12,708 nucleotides of DNA, taken from NCBI GenBank assembly GCA_030267965.1, contig BRYA01000474.1, positions 1-12,708 of the forward strand, read 5' to 3'. Below are positions 1 to 5,727 of this stretch, in pieces. A model generated the notes under the pieces. The model saw only the letters and a list, made by a program, of their open reading frames with translations, did not search any database and was not told where the DNA came from. How positions within the stretch are numbered: position 1 is the stretch's first letter; each line of letters opens with the position of its first letter. Position numbers and translations under genes: made by a program. The DNA is from Triparma columacea. Taxonomy: Eukaryota; Sar; Bolidophyceae; Parmales; Triparmaceae.

Positions 1-264
1 GGGGCCTTCGCCAACATCATCCTCCAGAGCGGCCTCAGCTCCTCCATCGCGTTCTTCCTCTTCCCCCATTTCCTCTGCAGTGACGATTCGACGACATACT
101 GCGTCAAATACAAGGACGGAAGCAAGCACAATGTTCTGATCCTGGAGCTTGTCGTCATCGCCACTGCTTTGCTCGCAATCTTTGGTTACTTAAGGGCAAG
201 TAGCTTGGATAGGAAGGAAAAGGAGAAGGACAGGCTCGCGAAGGAGTTCGCTAACCCTGTGTAG
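1..264 (+). CDS. C-terminal end of a multi-pass membrane protein (partial; possibly UNC93/MFS-like)
   Basis: The reading frame is open from the first base and stops with TAG at 262-264, giving 87 residues; the start lies outside the window. It contains the end of one hydrophobic segment (about residues 1-24, ending IAFFLFPHF), a loop with two cysteines and charged residues, a clear membrane segment (about 46-64, beginning VLILELVV) and a short basic-acidic cytosolic tail rich in K, E and R. The codons are rich in third-position C, as in the next full gene. Two closing helices separated by a short loop and followed by a charged tail resemble the end of a major-facilitator or UNC93-type transporter, but there is too little sequence to assign a family. 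Coding status is well supported; the family is a guess. Confidence 0.6.
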   Translation, partial: GAFANIILQSGLSSSIAFFLFPHFLCSDDSTTYCVKYKDGSKHNVLILELVVIATALLAIFGYLRASSLDRKEKEKDRLAKEFANPV

Positions 265-443
265 AGTCAACCTAATGCGCAAGTCGCAAATGCGAATAGT
301 TAGTAGAAAAAATATTAAATTCTTTCAGAGGTGGGGTTCCCAATCTGTTTTAACAAACGGGATTCATTCTCATCAAGATTTTCCCTGGTGGAAAATGGGC
401 AAAAAAGATCAAAGCTATTCAGATTCACCCCGTTATACTCTCC
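265..443. other. Spacer after the partial transporter-like gene
   Basis: This stretch follows the TAG and precedes the first ATG of the doubtful repeat gene. It is AT-richer than the flanking coding sequence. I see no convincing promoter, polyadenylation hexamer or RNA gene. Short open frames here have no recognisable features and are probably chance. Confidence 0.4.
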
Positions 444-851
444 ATGACATCACCTATGGCAGTTGAAATGAAAAGAAGCATGTCGCGTCGCGACGAGGCG
501 ATTGAGTCTGGTCACGCCCCAGAAGGTAAGAAAAAGGCTTCTACTGACTTCAAGCTCGAGTTGTGAGATGTTTGGGCAGGGTGAAATGCAGCAATTAAAC
601 GACCAAGAGTCTCGATAATAGACGATCAAGAGTCTCGGCAATTGGAAGACCACGAGTCTCGGCAATTGGAAGACCATGAGTCTCGGCAATTGGAAGACCA
701 TGAGTCTCGGCAATTGGAAGACCATGAGTCTCGGCAATTGGAAGACCATGAGCCAGAAGAAAGAGAAGACCACGAGCCAGAAGAAAGAGAAGACCTTGTT
801 CATAAACTTCAATACTCAAACTCAACACCAATCTTTATTTACTATCACTAA
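444..851 (+). CDS. Doubtful small two-exon gene with acidic octapeptide repeats
   Basis: The model joins 444-525 to 592-851, with a 66-bp intron 526-591 (donor GTAAGA, acceptor ATGCAG, phase 1). The product would be 113 residues starting MTSPMAVEMKRSMSRRDEAI. The frame is broken by stops at 564-566 and 582-584 unless this intron is removed; removal restores an open frame into the 24-bp repeat, read as five EDHESRQL-type units and two EDHEPEER-type units. After a short tail it stops at TAA 849-851. In favour: a canonical donor, a correct phase, and an intron length like those of neighbouring genes. Against: no recognisable domain, other frames through the minisatellite are also open, and the stop lies only four bases before the ATG of the SPFH gene, leaving no room for a separate 3' end. 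It may simply be 5' flanking DNA of that gene. Confidence 0.3.
607..797 (+). repeat. 24-bp minisatellite, about 8 units
   Basis: Seven in-register 24-bp units run from 630 to 797. Five have the form GAGTCTCGGC plus AATTGGAAGACCAY (630-749) and two are a variant beginning GAGCCAGAAG (750-797). A degenerate 23-bp unit precedes them at 607-629. Because 24 is divisible by three and the unit contains few stop triplets, several frames on both strands stay open across it, so the open frames here are weak evidence for coding. Confidence 0.9.
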
Positions 852-855
852 CCCT

Positions 856-2429
856 ATGAAATCCAATTTGCAAAGACACGCCCGCTTATCAGGTGCTAAA
901 GGTGAGAGAAGTCGAGATATCAGAGGACAGAGAGAGAGAGTAACCCACCCAAACAACACAATTAACCAACCCTGGGCACCCCCCACATCCCCTGGCCTCA
1001 GCAACATGGCCTTCTCGATAACTCTTATAGACTTCAGCATGCCAAAGATATCGACGCCGTCCCCGCCAACTCCTCGCCCTGGCTCAACTGCCTTGCTCGC
1101 ACATTGTCTTGCTTTTGCTGCCCCTGCATGGTGAAGACTTTCACCGTGGCCGAAGGCTACGTCACGCCTGTCAGCGACGGAAGAGGTAACTTCGACTTCC
1201 ACGGGGTCGGAAACCACTTGATCTGTGACCCTTTCTACACCATAGGGGAGCAGCAGAGCTATGGTGTCAACACGATCGTACACGGCGATAGAAGCCTTCT
1301 TGTTATTGAGCAGGGAAAGATCGGCCTCGCACTCAATAAGGGGCAGCCCATTCTCCTCCCTCCCGGGCTTCACCAGTGGAAGGATCCCGTTCTTGTCTAT
1401 AGGAAGAGCTTCGACCTGAACAACAATGTCATTCGGCTTGGTCCTCTCACTTTGGTGACGGTAGATGAAGGATACTGCGCCGTTACGGAGGACAACGGAA
1501 GGCAAGTTATTCTCGACGGTGGTGACTGCTACCTCCTCACCCACCGCAACCACAAGTTCCAAAAGTATATATCGATGAAGATACAATCACACCAGATGAA
1601 GAGAATAGAGGCTACTTCTGCCGACAACGTCCTCATGGCCGTTCAATCCACAGTAATCTGGAGAATTACTGATGCCCTCACTGCCGCAAGAAACTCTGCC
1701 GATACCATCAGCAAGAACGGAGACGATAAAGTTGGAGACCTCGGGGACATCACCAAGTTGACCAACGACGTTCTCAAGCAAGCCGAGGCCTCCCTCGCAG
1801 CCTTTATTGGCGCGGTGAACTACTCGGACACATTTAATGTGGCCACCGTCGTCTCCCAAACGCACGCTCACGAAGCTTCCGATACCATCGACGCACATGT
1901 CGTGAACGGAGAAAAGGAGGGCGTCATGTCGGAGATGCCCACCGCTTCCCCATTGTTCGATCCCGTCAAGCTCCATGGTTGTGTGAAGCATGCGAACAAA
2001 ATCACCAAAACCTACGGTGTCAGCATCATCTCAATCAACGTGGTTAGCGCAGTCCCGGCCGACACCCAGCTTCAGAGCTCGCTCGCCCAGGGAGCCGTTG
2101 CAGCAGCGGAGGCTCAGAAGTTCGAGACCGTAGCCCAGGGTAAGGCGAGGGCAGCGCTCGTTGAGGCGGACGGCAAGGCAAAGTCCATGCAGATCATCGC
2201 CCAAGGCGCAGCCACAGCCGAGGTCACAAGAGCGGAGGGAGCGAGGAAAGCTGCAGACCTCATCGCCTCAAGCGAGGTCGCAGTCAAGCTTGCAATGCTT
2301 GACAAGACGGGAGACGCCCTTGGGGGCACAAAGAGCACGATCTTCTTCGGCGCAGAAGCAAAGAACCTCGACTCAATGCTCGCACCTGCTATTGTAGCCG
2401 CAGGTACCAACGGTGTTACTTCTGTGTAA
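856..2429 (+). CDS. SPFH/band-7 (stomatin/prohibitin-like) domain protein, two exons
   Basis: Model: join(856-939, 1002-2429), 503 residues. The large open frame has no ATG upstream of 1128, yet it is open and protein-like from 1002. A pyrimidine-rich acceptor (CCTGGCCTCAG, ending 1001) and a GTAACC donor at 940 join it in phase 0 to an ATG-led 28-codon exon starting MKSNLQRHAR. The intron is 62 bp. Residues about 58-70 hold a Cys cluster (SCFCCPC), a plausible palmitoylation or membrane-anchoring site. The SPFH core follows (about 75-390; for example IEQGKIGLALNKGQPILLPP and YGVSIISINVVSAVPAD), then an Ala/Glu-rich helix of the flotillin/stomatin type (about 385-460, for example AAAEAQKFETVAQGKARAAL). 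SPFH proteins form oligomeric scaffolds on membrane microdomains; that role is family knowledge. A Ser/Asp-rich insert of about 40 residues (THAHEASDT...) sits late in the core. A start at 1128 is the conservative alternative. Confidence 0.85.
940..1001 (+). other. Coding intron of the SPFH gene
   Basis: 62 bp, donor GTAACC, acceptor GGCCTCAG, phase 0. The 3' half is C-rich, as expected for a pyrimidine tract. It is inferred because the frame upstream of 1002 soon meets a stop at 963-965, while the frame of the ATG at 856 becomes continuous only if this segment is removed. Confidence 0.6.
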
Positions 2430-2438
2430 CCCTCAATG

Positions 2439-2477
2439 GAGAAGGGGGGAGGTGTGGGGGGGATTAAAATGATTCGG
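2439..2477 (+). other. Shared 3'-end block, copy 1: G-tracts plus ATTAAAATGATTCGG
   Basis: Ten bases after the SPFH stop there is a G-rich run (GGAGAAGGGGGGAGG..., then G7) followed at 2463-2477 by ATTAAAATGATTCGG. Almost the same arrangement follows the stop of the next gene at 4747-4788. The position right after two stop codons suggests a 3'-end or transcript-processing element, but this is inference. The four G-runs could form a quadruplex. Confidence 0.5.
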
Positions 2478-2547
2478 TCTGCCAATTATAAATGCAATCC
2501 TCTTTTTTATCATGCCTAGAAGGGGGTTAAATGGCTAGAAGAGTTAG

Positions 2548-2622
2548 GAACATCGGTTCCAAAGGTATAAGTTGATAAACGACTTCGTGGGTAACGTAGT
2601 TGCACTTTTGGAACCGATGTTC
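2548..2622. repeat. Perfect 16-bp inverted repeat with 43-nt loop
   Basis: The left arm GAACATCGGTTCCAAA (2548-2563) is the exact reverse complement of the right arm TTTGGAACCGATGTTC (2607-2622), with 43 nt between. It lies about 120-190 nt beyond the SPFH stop. It could fold in a 3' UTR or be the remnant of a small inverted-repeat element. I see no target-site duplication flanking it. Confidence 0.8.
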
Positions 2623-2914
2623 GTTGAAACCTTGAGGAGCCAGAGGCCTAGGAAGGGATGGTCTCGGGAGGTTTTGGGGGGGGAAGTTCTATTTTCTTCC
2701 CTCACTGAGGCCCTTCTCTCGTGCGACGCTACGACGTTGATATTAATAATAATGCAGAACTAGACCATGCTTTTTCACCCCAAAAAACGTACTTCATGGT
2801 TACTTCATTTTGAGCCAGGGCAAAAATGGCAAAATGATCTTTTCCTGTATTCCAAGAGAGACAGTTAGTTTTACTCGGATCGGTAGTTTGGTTTAGGAAC
2901 CGAAAATAGTTAGG
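2623..2914. other. Spacer without recognised genes
   Basis: This stretch lies between the inverted repeat and the duplicated leader block. It has scattered short frames and no start-to-stop frame with protein-like composition. It includes one run of eight G near 2677-2684. I see no tRNA-like fold or other RNA gene. It does not resemble the corresponding spacer at 4789-5089. Confidence 0.4.
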
Positions 2915-3217
2915 ATTTGGAAAGAACCAAGAAAAGCGAAAACTTAGAGGTGAGGACGTACGAGGAGTGACAATTGTTTATCAATAAGAACGTTTTTAAT
3001 GCATAAGAAACACAAATTCGGCCATATGTAGAAATAACACAAGGGCTCCACCTCCGATCAGCAAATGAGGTTCCACAAATTATTCATCATGAGATCCCCG
3101 ATGGGATTTTAGCCACTTATATATCACCCTTTATCCCTCACAACCTCCCCCCCTTTCCCCTTCTTGTCCTCAGCCAAAGAAAACCCCAAGAGTTTGCCCC
3201 TGTAAGCTTCGTCCAGA
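2915..3217 (+). promoter_or_regulatory. Duplicated 5' leader block, copy 1 (upstream of the seven-segment membrane protein)
   Basis: This block is clearly homologous to 5090-5446, upstream of the giant START gene. The first about 55 bases (ATTTGGAAA(A)GAACCAAG... to ...GAGGAGTGAC) differ by only one base insertion. The middle is diverged, with an insertion of about 60 bp in copy 2. The right end (ATATATCACCCTTTATC, then a C/T-rich tract, CCTCAG, and an AAACCCCAAGA-like stretch) is again well conserved. The best-kept parts are a splice-donor-like AGAG|GTGAGG at 2949/2950 and an acceptor-like CCTCAG ending 3173, so the block can be read as a 5'-UTR leader exon (about 2915-2949), an intron (2950-3173, 224 bp) and a second leader exon. 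A shared promoter is the alternative. Confidence 0.65.
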
Positions 3218-3218
3218 A

Positions 3219-3248
3219 GTGTGGAGTGTTGCTTACAACACTCCACAC
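3219..3248 (+). promoter_or_regulatory. Perfect 13-bp hairpin just upstream of the start codon
   Basis: GTGTGGAGTGTTG (3219-3231), a four-base loop CTTA, then the exact reverse complement CAACACTCCACAC (3236-3248). It lies 35 nt upstream of the ATG at 3284, directly after the duplicated leader block, and is absent from the copy upstream of the giant gene. If transcribed, it would be a stable 5'-UTR stem-loop that could hinder scanning ribosomes or bind a regulator; as DNA it could be a palindromic protein-binding site. Confidence 0.75.
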
Positions 3249-3283
3249 CAGAACCATAATCGGTTTAACTCAAAGACTCTTTC

Positions 3284-4746
3284 ATGTCACACCTGAACCA
3301 AACCGCGCGGTTCAGCAATGTTTCCGACCTTGTTATGTATGTCTGTGAACAACCCCGCCCACTCGCCAATGATTATGACCCGGTCTGCCCATTTCCTTAT
3401 GTTAATCGAGGTTGGCTTGGTTCCCTAGCTAACGACAGCGATGCAGGTTCGGAAATTGTTCTTAAGCCAAGCGACAACTACGACACTTCACTTTTTTCAA
3501 CGAATGTTGTATTCAACGATTGCTCGCAGACGATGGCGGAAGTATTAGGGACACGTTACACAGTCAAGTGCGTAGTCTACTGCCTACTTTCATTGATCCC
3601 AACGTTGTTAAGTTGCTTTTTCCTTAAAGTCATGTTTGAGAGTAAGAAGGCGAAGAACAAGGGTAAAGCTAAGAAAGCTGCTTTGGTGAGGAGGGCCGAG
3701 GAGCGAAGCGACGAGTTGTTATTTTTCTTCGTTATCATTTCATCTTCACTAATCTCAGTCGTCGACTCACTACGTTCACTCTACTCTACAGAACATGTCT
3801 GAAAAGATGTGCATTTTGAACATCTTTGTTGGCTTGATGCACTGCATCATATTGATCGACATCGACTCCTACTCAGGGTTTATGCATATTGAGGACTGGC
3901 GGCCACTATTTCTTGGATTTTGTGGCGGAGCGATGTATCATATCCAGGTGATGCTTGTGACAAATTGGATTGGTATAATAGACGCTGCGATGTCGAAGCA
4001 GAAGCCAGCTTGGAGCGAGAATTTTGGAATGTTCACAACCGTGACATGCTATCTCGCTGAGGTCGTCGGAGGCTACTTGGAGGTGAGGCACATGCTCTGT
4101 TCCGAGAGTTTGCTAGCCTCGAATTTTTTTCCCCCTAACTCTCCTTCAATTTTGACCGTCGCAGTTCCACACGGGTGAAGCAGCTCATATGGAAGCAGCA
4201 TCCAATGGGAATATGAGAGCGGCCAAGTACGCCTGGACGTCCATTTTAGCTTTGGTGTGGTGCGCTATCGGAATTCGTTACGGGAAGAAACTATCTGACA
4301 CACTGGCGTCCGGGGCCAAAGAAGGCCCCAATGCTCAGCTCAGGAAAATTCAGAAATATATCTTTGCCCTCGTCCTCGGGGCAATCCTCGGCTCGCTGCA
4401 AAAGCTATTCCTTATTCCTAAATTTCTTGGGAAGAGTTTGTTCCGAAACTTGCCGCTCTGCACTATGAAAGGCTTCTACATGGGAGGAACCACGTCGCTT
4501 TATGTAATTATCCTAATCATTCAGTGGGCCATCGTGTACGCTCAGCAGCCTGGTAAAAAGACAGTGAGGTCTCTCGTCACGTCGTCCTTCATGAATGCAT
4601 CGACAGTTGTGAGCGGCCGTTCGAGGAGAGGTTCTGTCAGTTCAAGGAGAGGTTCTGTCAACCCAAGTGTTGCTCCATCAATGTCTAGTGAACGTTCTAG
4701 TAGGAAAAGTTCAACCACCTCTAGCAGTGTGGCGCCAGAATCGTAA
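3284..4746 (+). CDS. Unrecognised membrane protein with about seven transmembrane segments and RRGS-rich tail, three exons
   Basis: Model: join(3284-3685, 3792-4082, 4165-4746), 424 residues. Both introns (3686-3791, GTGAGG...CTACAG, 106 bp; 4083-4164, GTGAGG...CGCAG, 82 bp) are phase 0, and their removal fuses three separate frames into one. The N-terminus, about 93 residues, is polar, has three or four cysteines and N-glycosylation-type sequons (NQT, NVS, NDS), and lacks an obvious signal peptide. Likely membrane segments fall near 94-118, 140-158, 172-198, 212-230, 253-270, 295-315 and 338-358. The tail (359-424) is basic then Ser-rich, with two RRGSV motifs (385-389, 392-396) that match basophilic-kinase (PKA-type) sites. 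An outside N-terminus with seven segments and a phosphorylatable tail is receptor-like, but I recognise no GPCR-family motif. It could equally be a transporter or channel subunit. It has no clear similarity to the giant neighbour. Confidence 0.8.
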
Positions 4747-4788
4747 GGGGGGGAGGGGGGGGGGGGGGGATTAAAAAAAATGATTCGG
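4747..4788 (+). other. Shared 3'-end block, copy 2: G7-A-G15 plus ATTAAAAAAAATGATTCGG
   Basis: Immediately after the TAA at 4744-4746 come seven G, one A and fifteen G (4747-4769), then ATTAAAAAAAATGATTCGG. The last part matches 2463-2477 except for four extra A. An uninterrupted 15-G run next to a stop codon is unusual and can form quadruplex structures. Assembly length errors in the G-run are possible. Confidence 0.55.
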
Positions 4789-5089
4789 ATGAAAGTCATT
4801 TATTTCTTTAGTCGGGTTTATAGGTGTGTTGGTACTTCCTGACGTACTTTCCATCCTCATTCCTTCAATCGCCTTAACCGCTCCCGTTCCTGTTCACTCC
4901 ACCCCCTTCCTTGGGAAGAAGCGATCCTGACGGCTGTATAAGCTGAAGATTTGTAAGGCCGTTGGGAAAAGAAAGACAATTGGCTTTTTATGGCGTCTCA
5001 GCGCTATGGCGACCGAAGGTGAATGAGGGAGGACACCGGAACGGCCCTGGGAGTTTAGTAAATGCAACAACCTTTGAATCAAATTTTTA
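4789..5089. other. Spacer without recognised genes
   Basis: About 300 bp between the shared 3' block and the second leader block. Short frames exist on both strands, but none has convincing coding features. No tRNA or other structured RNA gene is recognised. It does not obviously match the corresponding spacer at 2478-2914. Confidence 0.4.
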
Positions 5090-5446
5090 ATTTGGAAAAG
5101 AACCAAGAAAAGCGAAAACTTAGAGGTGAGGACGTACGAGGAGTGACCATTGTCGATTAATTAGAGCGTTTAATGCAAAAGAAACACACACTCGGCCGTA
5201 TATGTTAAAATATCAGAAGGGCTCCCCCGAAACCAGTAAATTCCGGATCCAGGGATTATTCATCTTCATACGATTCCCAACGGAGATTTTAGCTACACTC
5301 CCGGGCTTACATTGCCCTACTTCGGAAACTACGGAGGTAATTTGACGAATATATCACCCTTTATCACTCACCACCCCCCCCCTTTCCCCCTCCGTCCTCA
5401 GTCAAAGTAAACCCCAAGAATTAGCCTCTGTAAAAGCTTCGTTGAA
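5090..5446 (+). promoter_or_regulatory. Duplicated 5' leader block, copy 2 (upstream of the giant START protein)
   Basis: This is the homologue of 2915-3217. The donor-like AGAG|GTGAGG (intron start 5126) and acceptor-like CCTCAG (ending 5401) lie at equivalent places, giving a possible 276-bp 5'-UTR intron with a strong pyrimidine tract just upstream of the acceptor. The conserved TATATCACCCTTTATC sits about 45 nt upstream of the acceptor. The segment CCTCTGTAAAAGCTTCGTTGA near the right end matches CCCCTGTAAGCTTCGTCCA of copy 1. A region of about 60 bp around 5300-5345 is present only here. Confidence 0.65.
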
Positions 5447-5447
5447 G

Positions 5448-5708
5448 GTAAGAATGTGCACGGAGACCCAAACTCGGGGGATACGAGACGTACATTGAGG
5501 AAGAAACGACCGGGCAACGTAAAAATATAAGCTTAGCTCAAATCCACCTTGGTGCCTCGACCAGGACTGTGGGGTTGGTTGACTGCACTGGAGTCAATCG
5601 CCGTATATTAATTGGCAAAAACTCTTGTTGCCCCTCATCATCTCGCCGCGACCGATACCGTTTCAAAAAACATCTCACTTATCCCCAAACTACCCTTCCA
5701 CCTTTCAG
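5448..5708 (+). other. Possible second 5'-UTR intron of the giant gene
   Basis: Donor GTAAGA at 5448 and acceptor TTCCACCTTTCAG ending 5708 would remove 261 bp just upstream of the chosen ATG (5728). If not removed, this segment contains an ATG at 5454 that opens a short frame ending TGA at 5496-5498, which would interfere with scanning to 5728. The pyrimidine-rich acceptor and the loss of the upstream ATG both favour splicing. It is still inference. Confidence 0.4.
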
Positions 5709-5727
5709 CCTTCTCCCCCTCTTGAGC

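Noticed and set aside
607..797. CRISPR-like array
   Set aside because: The units are contiguous with no unique spacers, and the context is eukaryotic. It is a minisatellite.
676..1134. Open frame reading the minisatellite as repeated MSLGNWKT and running past the SPFH first exon
   Set aside because: The repeat is open in several frames. The part beyond 939 loses protein character and stops at 1134. The portion 856-939 is better used as the SPFH first exon. A longer N-terminus starting in the repeat cannot be fully excluded.
822..1586. 254-residue open frame on the minus strand opposite the SPFH exon
   Set aside because: It overlaps a strongly supported + strand coding exon with SPFH motifs, and its translation has no recognisable domain. 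It is a by-product of codon bias on the other strand.
2572..2763. 63-residue + frame in the spacer after the SPFH gene
   Set aside because: No ATG at the proposed start, no splice partner found, and it overlaps the inverted repeat. The composition is not protein-like.
3284..4746. Homology between the seven-segment protein and the giant protein's membrane module, as expected if the whole gene had been duplicated with its leader
   Set aside because: I could not align the membrane segments or find the LLTD, KPAVDAYRV or FAEAIPG motifs in the smaller protein. Only the flanking DNA and the general RRxS tail style are shared.
5569..5727. In-frame extension of the giant protein upstream of the ATG at 5728
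   Set aside because: It has no ATG, only a GTG. The sequence is pyrimidine-rich, ends in a good splice acceptor at 5708, and its translation does not resemble the rest of the protein.
265..5727. tRNA or rRNA genes in the spacers
   Set aside because: No cloverleaf with a GGTTCGAATCC-like T arm and matching acceptor stem was seen by eye. GGTTCC at 2556-2561 belongs to the inverted repeat.
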